DNA of 64,000 bases from Saccharospirillum sp. MSK14-1. Its GTDB lineage: Bacteria > Pseudomonadota > Gammaproteobacteria > Pseudomonadales > Natronospirillaceae. Under the pieces are notes generated by a model. It saw nothing but the letters and a program-made list of their open reading frames with translations, was not told the DNA's origin and ran no database searches. This document shows, one piece after another, positions 46,527-59,781 of the stretch. The DNA lies in the NCBI RefSeq assembly GCF_003054965.1, contig NZ_MIES01000033.1, forward strand, positions 744,001 to 808,000, given 5' to 3'. The position numbers and the translations under genes are program-made. Position 1 is the stretch's first letter. Each line of letters begins with the position of its first letter.

Positions 46527-47200
46527 AGCTCAGTCGACTCTTCACTCGGGTGTTGCAGCGCGAACTGCAATTGGCGTATCGCCGCCGTGCTGACTTGGCC
46601 AACCCGCCATTGTTCTTTTTGATCGTAGTGGCGTTGTTTCCTTTAGGCGTCACCCCGGATCTGGAACGCCTGGCTACGATGGCCGCGGGTGTGCTTTGGG
46701 TGGCGGCTTTATTAGCCAATTTGTTGTCGCTGGATTTGTTGTTTCGCAGCGACCACGAAGACGGGTCGCTGGAGCAGTTGTTACTGGCTTCCAGCCCGCC
46801 GACACTGATCGTACTCGGCAAAGCCCTGGCGCATTGGTTGGTGACCGGGTTGCCACTGACGTTAATGTCGCCGTTGCTGGCCATGATGTTGGCACTGTCA
46901 CCCGCGGCGATGCCGTTGTTGATGCTGAGTCTGGCACTGGGCACGGTGACGTTAAGCCTGGTTGGCGGGATTGGCGCCGCCTTGACCGTGGGGCTGCGGC
47001 AAGGTGGTTTGTTGCTGACCTTGTTAATTATGCCGCTGTTTGTGCCGGTGCTGATATTTGGCACTGCGGTGGTTCAAGCCGCAGGTGCTGGCTTACCGTG
47101 GAGCGGTCAGTTGGCATTGTTGGCCGCTATGGCCGTGTTGGCGCTGGTGTCGGCACCGCTGGCAACCGTGGCAGCACTGCGCATTGCCGTAGAAGAATAA
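46523..47200 (+). CDS. ccmB: Haem exporter membrane protein CcmB
   Basis: 225 residues with six transmembrane helices. It is the permease partner of CcmA. Family strings are LQRELQLAYRRRADLANPPLFFLIV at the start and LLTLLIMPLFVPVLIFG. The start is GTG at 46523, overlapping ccmA by GTGA. The gap of 77 bases to ccmC is the largest in the early part of this operon. Confidence 0.95.
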   Translation: MKLSRLFTRVLQRELQLAYRRRADLANPPLFFLIVVALFPLGVTPDLERLATMAAGVLWVAALLANLLSLDLLFRSDHEDGSLEQLLLASSPPTLIVLGKALAHWLVTGLPLTLMSPLLAMMLALSPAAMPLLMLSLALGTVTLSLVGGIGAALTVGLRQGGLLLTLLIMPLFVPVLIFGTAVVQAAGAGLPWSGQLALLAAMAVLALVSAPLATVAALRIAVEE

Positions 47201-47277
47201 CGACCATTGGTGCTCAGATCATCGATGGAAAACAACACACAGCCGGGTAGCCTTGCCTGGTCGGAGTAGTTCGCACG

Positions 47278-48069
47278 ATGTGGCAAAGCTCGTTTTGGCA
47301 AAGCTCGTTTTGGAAGAATCTGGTGCGCTGGTTTCATAAATGGACCTCGCCAAAATGGTTCTACAACCTGAGTCGACCACTGGGTGCCTGGATTGGCTGG
47401 CTCGCCTTATTGATTCTGGTGGTGTCATTGGTTTGGGGCCTGGCGTTTGCTCCCATTGAACGGCTTCAGGGCAACAGCTATCGCATCATCTTTATTCATG
47501 TTCCCGCTGCCTTTTTATCGCAGGCAATTTACGCCGCTATTGCTGCGCTGGGCCTGATTGGCCTGGTATGGCGCATCAAGCTGGCGTTTTACCTGGCCAA
47601 ACAAAGTGTGCCGATAGGCGCCAGTATGGCGTTTCTCGCGCTGGTCACCGGAGCCATCTGGGGTAAGCCGACCTGGGGTGCTTGGTGGGTATGGGATGCC
47701 CGCTTAACCTCCATGTTGGTGCTGCTGTTTTTGTATCTGGGTTTATGGGCCTTGCACAACGCCATGGAACGTCCGGAAAGCGGTGATCGAGCCGCGGCCA
47801 TCCTGGCATTGGTGGGTGTCGTCAACCTGCCCATTATCAAATTCTCGGTCGAGTGGTGGAACACGCTGCATCAGCCAGCGACGCTGAAATTTACCGAAGC
47901 ACCTCCCATGCACATCAGCATGTTGATTCCCTTTCTCTTAGCCATTCTCGGGTTTTATCTGGCGGCCGTTGCCTGGGCGTTAAAGCGTACGCGCTTGGAA
48001 ATTTTACAGCGTGAACGTCGCACTCAGTGGGCGCGCGATGAGTTGGACCGATTAGGAGGCAACGTTTGA
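47278..48069 (+). CDS. ccmC: Haem-handling protein CcmC
   Basis: 263 residues with six transmembrane helices. It loads haem on CcmE. The tryptophan-rich WWD signature is WGKPTWGAWWVWDARLTS, flanked by the haem-ligand histidines (IIFIHVPAAFLS and the WWNTLHQPAT region). The N-terminus carries an exact 15-base tandem duplication (47281-47310) that yields WQSSF twice. The protein is a little longer than E. coli CcmC (245 residues) because of this extension. GGAG lies upstream of the ATG at 47278. Confidence 0.95.
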   Translation: MWQSSFWQSSFWKNLVRWFHKWTSPKWFYNLSRPLGAWIGWLALLILVVSLVWGLAFAPIERLQGNSYRIIFIHVPAAFLSQAIYAAIAALGLIGLVWRIKLAFYLAKQSVPIGASMAFLALVTGAIWGKPTWGAWWVWDARLTSMLVLLFLYLGLWALHNAMERPESGDRAAAILALVGVVNLPIIKFSVEWWNTLHQPATLKFTEAPPMHISMLIPFLLAILGFYLAAVAWALKRTRLEILQRERRTQWARDELDRLGGNV

Positions 48070-48281
48070 TGTTTGCTTTTGATAGCCTGGCTGATTTTTT
48101 CGCCATGGGTCGTCATGGCCTCTATGTCTGGACGGCTTATGGTTTTGCCGCTGCGGTGGTGATCTATAACCAACTCAGTCCGTATCTGATGCAGCGCCGA
48201 ATGGTGGCGGACCACCGTCGACGTCAACGACGCGAGCAAGGCACACAACCGGCATCTTCCAGTGGAGTAACCCCTTCATGA
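48069..48281 (+). CDS. ccmD: CcmD haem exporter small subunit
   Basis: 70 residues with one transmembrane helix (about 18-38) and a basic cytoplasmic tail ([14 protein letters not shown]). It holds CcmE in the CcmABC complex. The start overlaps the ccmC stop as TGATG, and its end overlaps ccmE by four bases. Confidence 0.92.
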   Translation: MFAFDSLADFFAMGRHGLYVWTAYGFAAAVVIYNQLSPYLMQRRMVADHRRRQRREQGTQPASSSGVTPS

Positions 48282-48718
48282 ATCCAAAACGCAAACAACG
48301 ACTGATCCTGATTTTGTTGGGGACATCCGGTGTGGCGGTTGCTGTGTTGTTGGTGTTATTTGCACTCGGTCAAAACATGAATTTCTTCTATTCGCCGTCG
48401 GATATTGCCCAGGGTGATGCGCCATTGGATCGGGATATTCGCGCCGGTGGAATGGTTAAGGATGGCTCGGTGCAACGCGACAGCGATTCGCTGCGCGTGA
48501 GTTTTGTTGTCACCGATTTTGTCTCTGAGGTGCAGGTCAATTACGAAGGCATCCTGCCGGACTTATTTCGGGAGGGCGATGGTGTGGTCGCTATTGGTCG
48601 TTTAATGGAAAACGGTCAGGTCGAGGCATCAGAAGTCTTAGCTAAGCACGACGAAACCTATATGCCACCTGAAGTTACCGACGCCCTAGAGCGGGCAGAA
48701 AGCGCCAGTATTTATTAA
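48278..48718 (+). CDS. ccmE: Periplasmic haem chaperone CcmE
   Basis: 146 residues. A signal-anchor helix (9-30) is followed by an OB-fold. The covalent haem ligand His124 and Tyr128 are in the family motif [10 protein letters not shown]. It receives haem from CcmC and hands it to CcmF. Confidence 0.96.
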   Translation: MNPKRKQRLILILLGTSGVAVAVLLVLFALGQNMNFFYSPSDIAQGDAPLDRDIRAGGMVKDGSVQRDSDSLRVSFVVTDFVSEVQVNYEGILPDLFREGDGVVAIGRLMENGQVEASEVLAKHDETYMPPEVTDALERAESASIY

Positions 48719-48767
48719 TACCCAGGCGGTCATTCACGTACGATACGCAGAATAAATAAGAGTCGCT

Positions 48768-50720
48768 ATGTTACCGGAGTACGGACATTTTGCGCTGATC
48801 CTGGCGCTGCTGTTGGCCACGGGCCTGTCGACGTTGCCACTCTATGGTGTGCTCAGTGGACACGGTGGATTTCAGCGCTCAGCCACAGCGCTGACCTGGG
48901 GCATGACCTTCTTTTTGGCGACCGCCTTTACCATTTTGGTGGTGTGTTTTCTGGTAGACGATTTCTCGGTGCGCATTGTTGTCGAGAACTCCAATAGCCA
49001 GTTGCCCTGGTTTTATAAATTCTCAGCGACCTGGGGCAATCATGAAGGCTCCATGTTGATGTGGGTGCTGATGCTCGGGGGATGGGCAACGGCTGTCAGT
49101 CTGTTTTCCGGTTCCTTGTCACAAGAATTGAAGAGCGCCGTTCTCGCCGTCATGGGCATGATCTCACTGGCCTTTCTGTTGTTCCTGCTGGTGACGTCTA
49201 ATCCTTTTGATCGTTTGTTGCCGATCCCACCCGGCGATGGTGGCGACCTTAACCCGCTGTTGCAGGATTTTGGTCTGATCGTGCATCCCCCGACGCTGTA
49301 TATGGGGTATGTCGGCTTTTCAGTCGCCTTCGCTTTTGCCATTGCCGCCCTGATTACCGGTCGTTTCGATGCTGGCTGGTCTCGTTGGGCGCGGCCCTGG
49401 ACCAATATGGCCTGGGCCTTTCTGACGCTGGGTATTGCGTTGGGCAGTTGGTGGGCTTATTACGAGCTGGGCTGGGGCGGCTGGTGGTTCTGGGATCCGG
49501 TTGAAAACGCGTCCTTTATGCCTTGGTTGATTGGCACCGCTCTGATTCATTCCCAGGCGGTCAGCGAAAAACGCAACCTCTTTAAATCCTGGACCCTGTT
49601 ACTGGCGATACTGGCGTTTTCATTCAGTTTGCTCGGTACTTTCCTGGTTCGTTCCGGCGTGTTGACCTCGGTACATGCTTTTGCCACCGACCCGGAACGC
49701 GGCCTCTTTATCCTTGTCATTCTGTTGGTCACCATTGGCAGTTCGTTGTTGCTGTACGCGTTGCGCGCCGGCCAGATACGGCTCGCCGGTGAATATCGGC
49801 TGGTGTCACGTGAATCCTTCTTGCTGTTTAACAACATCATCTTAGTGGTGATCGCCTTTATGGTGTTGTTGGGCACGTTATTTCCGCTAGTGTTTGATGC
49901 GTTTAACTGGCGCAAGTTGTCAGTCGGGGCACCGTATTTCAACGCCATGTTTAATTTCTTCATGGTGTTCTTGTTGTCGCTGCTCGGTGTGGGTCAGGTG
50001 TTGCGCTGGAAACGTCATCCGCTGTCCGACTTACGGCCACTCTTCAAGGTGGGCATTCCGGTGGCACTGGTCATGGGCCTGGTATTACCCCCCTTAATCA
50101 CTGCCAGTTTCAACTGGCGTGTCTGGTTGGGCCTGGCTTTGGTGTTCTGGCTGCTGGCCGGATTAGTACGAATGTTGCTTGATCGGACGCGCAATGCCTC
50201 TCAACCCTGGCGAGCACTGCGTCGAGCCGGAGGGTCCTTCTGGGGAATGTGGTTAGCCCATCTGGGGGTGGCCGTCAGCGTTGTCGGGGTGGTACTGGTT
50301 TCAAACTACGACCTGGCTCGGGATTTCCGCATGGCGCCCGGCGATACCGTCTCCATGGGGGATTACCAGTTTCGTTTTGACGGCATGAACATCGTTGACG
50401 GGCCTAACTATCAGTCCGATCAAGGCGTGATTACGGTACTGCGCAACGACCAACCAATTGCCGAATTGCATCCAGAGAAACGGTTCTACACCGTGCAGCG
50501 CAACACCATGACGGAGGCGGGTATTGATGCGGGGCTGTTCCGTGACCTGTATGCCTCGCTGGCGGAGCCTTTGGATGATGAACATCAGACCTGGGCCGTG
50601 CGGCTGCAGGTAAAACCCTTTGTTCGCTGGATCTGGCTTGGCTCCATCTTGATGGCGGCCGGGGGCGTTCTGGCATTGTTTGATCGTCGCTATCGTAAAG
50701 CTTCCGGAGGTCGTTCATGA
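48768..50720 (+). CDS. ccmF: Cytochrome c haem lyase subunit CcmF
   Basis: 650 residues with about 15 transmembrane helices. The WWD motif reads WGGWWFWDPVENASFMPWL, with haem-ligand histidines in the flanking loops (TWGNHEGSMLMW and HPPTLYMGYVGF). It attaches haem to the CXXCH cysteines of apocytochromes together with CcmH and CcmI. Confidence 0.96.
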   Translation: MLPEYGHFALILALLLATGLSTLPLYGVLSGHGGFQRSATALTWGMTFFLATAFTILVVCFLVDDFSVRIVVENSNSQLPWFYKFSATWGNHEGSMLMWVLMLGGWATAVSLFSGSLSQELKSAVLAVMGMISLAFLLFLLVTSNPFDRLLPIPPGDGGDLNPLLQDFGLIVHPPTLYMGYVGFSVAFAFAIAALITGRFDAGWSRWARPWTNMAWAFLTLGIALGSWWAYYELGWGGWWFWDPVENASFMPWLIGTALIHSQAVSEKRNLFKSWTLLLAILAFSFSLLGTFLVRSGVLTSVHAFATDPERGLFILVILLVTIGSSLLLYALRAGQIRLAGEYRLVSRESFLLFNNIILVVIAFMVLLGTLFPLVFDAFNWRKLSVGAPYFNAMFNFFMVFLLSLLGVGQVLRWKRHPLSDLRPLFKVGIPVALVMGLVLPPLITASFNWRVWLGLALVFWLLAGLVRMLLDRTRNASQPWRALRRAGGSFWGMWLAHLGVAVSVVGVVLVSNYDLARDFRMAPGDTVSMGDYQFRFDGMNIVDGPNYQSDQGVITVLRNDQPIAELHPEKRFYTVQRNTMTEAGIDAGLFRDLYASLAEPLDDEHQTWAVRLQVKPFVRWIWLGSILMAAGGVLALFDRRYRKASGGRS

Positions 50721-51250
50721 CACGCCGATGGATTTTGTTTTTGCCGTTGGGCCTGATTGTTGTCTTAGCTGCGCTGTTTTCTTATGCCTTGCTGTCAGGT
50801 GTTGACCCCAGTGAAATGCCATCGGCGCTGGAAGGTGAAGAGATGCCTGCGTTCCAGCTCAGTACGGTTCAGGACAGTCTGGATTTTAAAACGGTTGAGG
50901 ACCTCAAAGGACAGCCCTTTTTGCTGAACATCTGGGCGACCTGGTGTCCATCGTGTAAATGGGAACACCCCTATCTGAATAGTCTGTCTCAGGAAGGGGT
51001 ACGCATCATTGGAGTTAACTACAAAGACGAGCGTGATCTGGCGCAGGCCTGGTTGAGAGACTATGCCAATCCCTATGAATTGGATCTGTACGATCCTAAT
51101 GGCGATCTGGGTTTTGAGCTGGGAGTCACCGGCGCTCCGGAAACGTTTTTTATCGATTCCCAGGGTGTGATTCAGTATCGCTATCAGGGGCCGATCGACA
51201 GCGCATTGTGGCAGGATGAACTGAAGGCGGTGTATGAAAACCTCGATTAG
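50717..51250 (+). CDS. ccmG: Thiol:disulfide interchange protein CcmG/DsbE
   Basis: 177 residues. A membrane anchor (about 7-27) precedes a thioredoxin fold with active-site WCPSC, Cys77 and Cys80. It keeps the apocytochrome cysteines reduced. GVTGAPETFFID is the conserved cis-Pro region. It overlaps ccmF by four bases and ccmH by 17. Confidence 0.95.
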   Translation: MTRRWILFLPLGLIVVLAALFSYALLSGVDPSEMPSALEGEEMPAFQLSTVQDSLDFKTVEDLKGQPFLLNIWATWCPSCKWEHPYLNSLSQEGVRIIGVNYKDERDLAQAWLRDYANPYELDLYDPNGDLGFELGVTGAPETFFIDSQGVIQYRYQGPIDSALWQDELKAVYENLD

Positions 51251-51716
51251 TCCAAGCCTTATCTTCGTAACGTTGCTGCTGTTAGGTCTGGCGGCAACGG
51301 CTATGGCTGAGCGTGAGCAGCGTTATTTCGACAACGACAGTCTGCGCGACCGCTATGAGCAACTGATTTGGGAGTTGCGTTGCCCCAAATGTCAGAACCA
51401 GAACATCGCTGGGTCCAATGCCCCCATTGCCTCTGATATGCGCGAAAAGACCTATGAGCTGCTGCATCAAGGTTACAGCGATGAGCAGATCATCAACTAT
51501 ATGATTGACCGCTACTCCGAGTTCGTCACCTACAAACCTCGTGTCACTGCAGGCACTGTCTGGCTATGGCTGATTCCCGGTTTGGGCCTGTTAATTGGTG
51601 CTGTCGCGGTGTTTATGCTGGCACGACGCTCAGGTCAGCAAGGGGCGGAACCCATCAGCGACGCCGAGCGGCAACGCCTGACTGAACTGCTGGAAAAGGA
51701 CCGTGACGCCTCATGA
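51234..51716 (+). CDS. ccmH: Cytochrome c maturation protein CcmH (CcmH N-domain/CycL type)
   Basis: 160 residues with a signal peptide (to about 25), the redox motif LRCPKCQNQ (Cys50, Cys53) and a C-terminal transmembrane helix (about 106-130). It works with CcmG in reducing apocytochrome. The TPR part found fused in E. coli CcmH is a separate gene here, ccmI. Confidence 0.95.
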   Translation: MKTSISPSLIFVTLLLLGLAATAMAEREQRYFDNDSLRDRYEQLIWELRCPKCQNQNIAGSNAPIASDMREKTYELLHQGYSDEQIINYMIDRYSEFVTYKPRVTAGTVWLWLIPGLGLLIGAVAVFMLARRSGQQGAEPISDAERQRLTELLEKDRDAS

Positions 51717-52921
51717 TGATATTTCTACTGATGATCCTAACCGCCTGGCTGTTTGTGCTGCTGGCGGTACGTACTGGTCGCTCCAGTCGGGCACGCGATT
51801 CTGTCACTGAGTCGGTGGCTATCCATCGCGACCGATTAACTCAGCTCGAAGATGATTTTCGTGACGGCACTTTGGAGCTTGCTGACTATCAGCAATTTAA
51901 GACCGAGACCGAGCGGGCGCTGCTCGAAGACAGTCGCAAGGCGGCAAGCGGTACCGATCTTCGGACCTTGCCTTGGCCACTGGCGCTGATCGCACTGGCA
52001 GTCATCGCCGTCGCCGCCTGGCTGCTGTATATGCATTGGGGGGCTGCCGATGCCGTGGAAGTCCGGCGCGGTTTTATAGAATTAGCGACCAGCGAGCAAC
52101 CGACGCAGCAACAGTTAGACGCCACCCTCGACGGTTATCAGGCCATGCTGGAGCGCCATCCGGATGACCTGCAAGGTTGGTTCCGGCTGGCCAATATGCA
52201 GATGGAGCTCGGCCGATATGCTGATGCCCAGCCAAACTTGGAGCGTGTCCTGCGTTTGCTGCGCGAAGGCGATCGTAATGCCGAAGATGAAGCAACCATT
52301 CTGGCGTATCTGGGACAGACGCTTTGGGCGCAAGAGCAGCCTCAAGCGGCTCTGGCGCGGTTCGAAGAAGCGTTGCAATTCAACGCCCAGAACAACCTGG
52401 CGCTGGGGTTTGCCGGTCGATTGACTTTTGAAAGTGGTGCCTATCGCGATTCCATCGACTATTGGCTGCGCTTAAAAAGCTTGGCCAGTGAGAGCGCCGA
52501 TACTGGCTTGATTGATGAATTCATTCGACGTGCTCAGGCTGCGTTGGCCGAGCAGGGCATTGATTATCAGCCCCAGTTGCAACCGCGCCTTAATGTGGCC
52601 ATCGAGCTGCCATCCGCCTGGGAAGGGTTGCCAGACGCGGCTGCGTTGTTCGTCTATGCGCGTCAGCCGGGTGAGCGGATGCCATTGGTGGTTAAACGCA
52701 TTCCGGTCACTGCGGGTGAGCTGAATGTGTCGCTCAGTGATGCTGATGCCATGGGCCCGATGGGTGGACTGGGTGGTCATGACCGGGTGGAAGTGACGGC
52801 GCGGGTGTCGTTCAGTGGTCAGGCTCAAAGTGCGCCAGGCGATTGGACGGCACAGCCGGTGACGGTCGATTTGAGCGAGAATACGCAACAACAATTGAGC
52901 CTGCAGGTGCGCCAGCCATAA
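51713..52921 (+). CDS. ccmI: Cytochrome c maturation protein CcmI
   Basis: 402 residues. Two transmembrane helices (about 1-20 and 88-108) flank a cytoplasmic loop. TPR repeats (about 120-265) and a beta-rich C-terminal domain (about 285-402) follow. CcmI binds the C-terminus of apocytochrome c. It ends the ccm cluster. Confidence 0.93.
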   Translation: MMIFLLMILTAWLFVLLAVRTGRSSRARDSVTESVAIHRDRLTQLEDDFRDGTLELADYQQFKTETERALLEDSRKAASGTDLRTLPWPLALIALAVIAVAAWLLYMHWGAADAVEVRRGFIELATSEQPTQQQLDATLDGYQAMLERHPDDLQGWFRLANMQMELGRYADAQPNLERVLRLLREGDRNAEDEATILAYLGQTLWAQEQPQAALARFEEALQFNAQNNLALGFAGRLTFESGAYRDSIDYWLRLKSLASESADTGLIDEFIRRAQAALAEQGIDYQPQLQPRLNVAIELPSAWEGLPDAAALFVYARQPGERMPLVVKRIPVTAGELNVSLSDADAMGPMGGLGGHDRVEVTARVSFSGQAQSAPGDWTAQPVTVDLSENTQQQLSLQVRQP

Positions 52922-53014
52922 GACATTGTGCAGACGCCGCGCGAATTTCTTGAGGGTTTCATTTAGGTGTCCCTAAGTTGTTGATCTGGTTCTGGAAATG
53001 GGCTGACACGGCGG

Positions 53015-53043
53015 TTTCAACGGCCGCCGATTAACGCTAGAAT
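53015..53043 (+). promoter_or_regulatory. Promoter of smc-zipA-ligA
   Basis: TTTCAA at 53015-53020 and TAGAAT at 53038-53043, 17 bases apart, lie 60 bases before the smc ATG. Confidence 0.55.
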
Positions 53044-53103
53044 CGTGGCAAATGCTGGCCCGGGTTCCACCGGGTTAGCCCACGCCGGAACTGGCAGGAC
53101 GCT

Positions 53104-56100
53104 ATGCGACTGAAAAGCATCAAGGTGGCTGGGTTTAAATCCTTCGTCGACCCGACCACCATTCCTTTTCCGACCAATCTGTCGGCCATCGTTGGCCCCA
53201 ATGGCTGCGGTAAGTCGAACACCATCGACGCCGTGCGCTGGGTGATGGGTGAATCGTCCGCCAAGCACCTGCGCGGCGAATCGATGACCGACGTTATCTT
53301 TAACGGCTCCAATGCGCGTAAGCCCGTCGGTCAGTGTTCGGTCGAACTGGTGTTCGATAATTCCGATCACACCCTGCAAGGCCAATACGCTGGCTTTAAC
53401 GAAATTTCTATCCGCCGTCGTGTGACCCGTGATGGTCAGTCCAGCTACTTTCTCAATGGCACCAAATGCCGACGCAAAGACGTCACCGACCTGTTTCTCG
53501 GTACCGGTCTGGGCGCGCGTTCCTACGCCATTATCGAACAGGGCATGATCTCACGGCTGATCGAAGCCAAACCGGAAGAATTGCGCACCACCATTGAAGA
53601 AGCCGCCGGTATCTCGCGCTACAAAGAACGTCGTCGCGAAACCGAAAACCGCATGCGCCGCACGCGTGAAAACCTGGAACGCCTGACCGACATCCGCGAA
53701 GAGCTGGAGCGTCAGTTGCAGCATTTGCACCGCCAGGCGCAGTCCGCAGAGAAGTACAAAGAATACAAAGCCGAAGAGCGCACCTCGCGCGCACAATTAT
53801 CGGCCTTGCGCTGGAAGCGACTCGATGAAGAAGTCGGTGAGCAGGAACTGAAAATTTCCGAACTGGAAACCCGTTACGAAGGGTTTGTGGCCGAACAGCG
53901 CCGTATCGATGCGGAAATTGAAGCACTGCGTGAAACTCACCACGACGCCACCGAAGCCTTCAACGAAGTACAGGCGCGCTATTACCAGTTGGGCAATGAA
54001 GTCGCTCGCTTCGAACAAACCATGCAACACCGGCAGGAACAGAGCCAGCAACTGCTGACCGATATTCAGGATGCCGAACGTCAGTTGCATGAAGCCGGCC
54101 AGGAAAGTCAGGCTGATGCCGACCGAGTCGAAGAAAGCCAGGAAGCGTTGCAACTGCTCGAACCCGAACAGGAAGCGGCGGCAGAAAAAGTCAGCCGCGC
54201 CAGCGAAGAGCTGGCGGCCATCGAACAGCGCCAGCAGGAATGGCAGAGCCGTTGGGATGCGTTTAATCAGAATGCACAAGGGCCGAAACGCCAGGCCGAA
54301 GTGGCCCAGTCGCGCATCCAGCATTTGGAACGTGTGGTTGAACAATTACACCGTCGTCAGGAAAACCTCTACCGCGAGCGCGACGAACTGAGTTCTGACC
54401 CGGAAGCGGAAAATCTTGAAACGCTGCTGGAACAGACCGAAGAACTGGAGCAACGCGCTGAGGCATTTCAGACGCAGTTGGATGACCTGACTGAGCGTTT
54501 GCAGCAAGGCCGCGAAGACGCTGAACAAAAGCGCACCCGTTACGATGAAACCAAGCAGCAGCTGCAACAGAAGCAGGCGCGCAAAGCGACATTGGATGCG
54601 TTGATCAAAGCCGCTTTGGGTGACGAAAGCCAGGGCGTGCAGGATTGGCTGGCCAGTCATCAATTGCGTGAAGCGGTACGACTGGCGCAGAACGTTGACG
54701 TAGAGCCGGGTTGGGAAGCCGCCGTCGAGGCCGTGCTCGGCGATCGCTTACAAGCGGTATGCGTTGAATCCGTTGAAGGCATGGGCGACGCCATCAGCCG
54801 TTTTAAAGATGGCACTCTGACGTTGGTCAGCGGACCGTCGAGTGCCGCACCCAGCGGTGACAGTTTGTTGTCGAAGGTGCGCAGCGACCGGGATCTCTCT
54901 ACCTGGTTGGCGCCGGTGCAGCTGGCCGATTCACTCGATGACGCTTTGGCGCGGCGCGGCAGCCTGCAATCTCATCAAAGTCTGATTACCCGCGATGGCA
55001 TTTGGGTCGGTCCATCCTGGTTGCGCGTGCGCCGTGGCGAAGGTGCTGCCGATGGTCTGCTCAGTCAGCAACAGGAACGCGATGATTTAATCGACGCCAT
55101 TGATGAGCTGGAAGTGGTCGAGGAAGACCTCGAAGTCAGCCTCAATGTTGCCTTGATGCAGCAGAAATCGATCGAAGAAGAACGCGAACAATTGCAGCGC
55201 GACAATCAGCAATTAAGTCGTCAGCTGGCTGAGGCGAAATCCGAGTTGAGCGGCCGTCAGGTTCAGGTTGAGCAATTGCGTGAACGGCGCGAGCGGTTGG
55301 CGGTTGATATTCAGGAAGTCGAAAGCCAAATGGCTGAAGAGCGTGAAACGCTGGCCATGTCGCGGGAAGAATTACAGCAATCGCTCGATGCCATGGAAGA
55401 AGACGTCGACGAACGCGAAGCCTTACTCGGTGAACGTGAAGAGTTCCGCATCAGTGTTGATGAAAAGCGCGATGAAGTTCGGGCGCTGCGCGATGCGGAA
55501 CATCAACTGCAATTGAAACAACAAACGTTGCAGACCGAAGTACGTTCTTTGCAGGCATCGTTGGAACGTGCCAGCCAACAGAAGACTCGGGCTCAAGAGC
55601 GTTTGTCGAGGTTGAAAGAACAGCTCAGTGAACGCGAAGATCCGTCCGACGAATTGAAAGAAGAGCTCGAGCAAAAACTCGAAGCTCAGATGGAACTGGA
55701 AGGCACGCTGAACGATAAGCGGTCGGTCATGGAAGCCGCCGACAGCAAGATGCGTGAACTGGAGCAGGCACGGGCGGCGACCGAACAGCAGGCAATGACG
55801 GTACGTTCGGAAATGGAACAGCAGAAGATGAATGCGCAGACGCAGATTACACGTCGCGCCACCTTGGCTGAACAACTGGCTGAACAGCAGTTCGACCTGG
55901 ATACCGTCCTTGCCAACTTGCCGGAAGACGCGACGGAGACCGCCTGGGAAGAAGCGCTGGAACGGCTGGCGGCGCGCATTCAGCGGCTGGGTCCGATCAA
56001 CCTGGCGGCGATTGAAGAATATCAGACGCAGAGTGAGCGCAAGCGTTATCTGGACGAACAGGACGACGATCTGCAGCGCGCATTGGAAACACTGGAAAAT

Positions 56101-56601
56101 GCGATTCGTAAAATTGATCGCGAAACCCGCACCCGTTTCAAAGATACGTTTGACCGGGTGAATCAGGGTTTACAGGATCTTTTCCCCAAGGTGTTTGGTG
56201 GTGGTCATGCCTATTTGGAACTGACGGGTGATGATCTGCTCGACACTGGCGTGGCCATTATGGCGCGCCCACCGGGCAAGCGAAATTCCACCATTCATTT
56301 GTTGTCGGGTGGTGAAAAAGCACTGACGGCCATTGCCTTGGTGTTTTCCATTTTCCGCCTGAATCCGTCACCCTTCTGTATGTTGGATGAAGTGGATGCA
56401 CCGCTCGACGATGCCAACGTGGGTCGTTATGCGCGGCTGGTGGAAGCCATGTCGGAACACGTGCAGTTTATCTACATTACGCACAACAAAATTTCTATGG
56501 AGATGGCGCATCAACTGATGGGTGTCACCATGAACGAGCCGGGCGTATCCCGGTTGGTATCGGTCAACGTCGAAGAGGCTGCCGAACTGGCCGCCATCTA
56601 A
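53104..56601 (+). CDS. smc: Chromosome segregation protein SMC
   Basis: 1165 residues. A condensin ATPase. Walker A GPNGCGKSN at about 32-40, a first coiled coil (about 165-500), a hinge (about 510-630), a second coiled coil (about 660-985), signature LLSGGEKALTA, Walker B CMLDEVDAPLDDAN and the H-loop ITHNK near the end. It is the Smc type, not MukB. No scpA or scpB is adjacent. It starts the smc-zipA-ligA set known from Pseudomonas. Confidence 0.97.
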   Translation: MRLKSIKVAGFKSFVDPTTIPFPTNLSAIVGPNGCGKSNTIDAVRWVMGESSAKHLRGESMTDVIFNGSNARKPVGQCSVELVFDNSDHTLQGQYAGFNEISIRRRVTRDGQSSYFLNGTKCRRKDVTDLFLGTGLGARSYAIIEQGMISRLIEAKPEELRTTIEEAAGISRYKERRRETENRMRRTRENLERLTDIREELERQLQHLHRQAQSAEKYKEYKAEERTSRAQLSALRWKRLDEEVGEQELKISELETRYEGFVAEQRRIDAEIEALRETHHDATEAFNEVQARYYQLGNEVARFEQTMQHRQEQSQQLLTDIQDAERQLHEAGQESQADADRVEESQEALQLLEPEQEAAAEKVSRASEELAAIEQRQQEWQSRWDAFNQNAQGPKRQAEVAQSRIQHLERVVEQLHRRQENLYRERDELSSDPEAENLETLLEQTEELEQRAEAFQTQLDDLTERLQQGREDAEQKRTRYDETKQQLQQKQARKATLDALIKAALGDESQGVQDWLASHQLREAVRLAQNVDVEPGWEAAVEAVLGDRLQAVCVESVEGMGDAISRFKDGTLTLVSGPSSAAPSGDSLLSKVRSDRDLSTWLAPVQLADSLDDALARRGSLQSHQSLITRDGIWVGPSWLRVRRGEGAADGLLSQQQERDDLIDAIDELEVVEEDLEVSLNVALMQQKSIEEEREQLQRDNQQLSRQLAEAKSELSGRQVQVEQLRERRERLAVDIQEVESQMAEERETLAMSREELQQSLDAMEEDVDEREALLGEREEFRISVDEKRDEVRALRDAEHQLQLKQQTLQTEVRSLQASLERASQQKTRAQERLSRLKEQLSEREDPSDELKEELEQKLEAQMELEGTLNDKRSVMEAADSKMRELEQARAATEQQAMTVRSEMEQQKMNAQTQITRRATLAEQLAEQQFDLDTVLANLPEDATETAWEEALERLAARIQRLGPINLAAIEEYQTQSERKRYLDEQDDDLQRALETLENAIRKIDRETRTRFKDTFDRVNQGLQDLFPKVFGGGHAYLELTGDDLLDTGVAIMARPPGKRNSTIHLLSGGEKALTAIALVFSIFRLNPSPFCMLDEVDAPLDDANVGRYARLVEAMSEHVQFIYITHNKISMEMAHQLMGVTMNEPGVSRLVSVNVEEAAELAAI

Positions 56602-56654
56602 GACTTATTTCGTCAACGATTTAACGTTTGGGTTTAACAGGAGGGGAGACGGCG

Positions 56655-59734
<3,080 letters not shown>

Positions 59735-59781
59735 GCCAGCATCAGCAATACACCAACCCAAAGTACCAGGCAGGAGACAGC

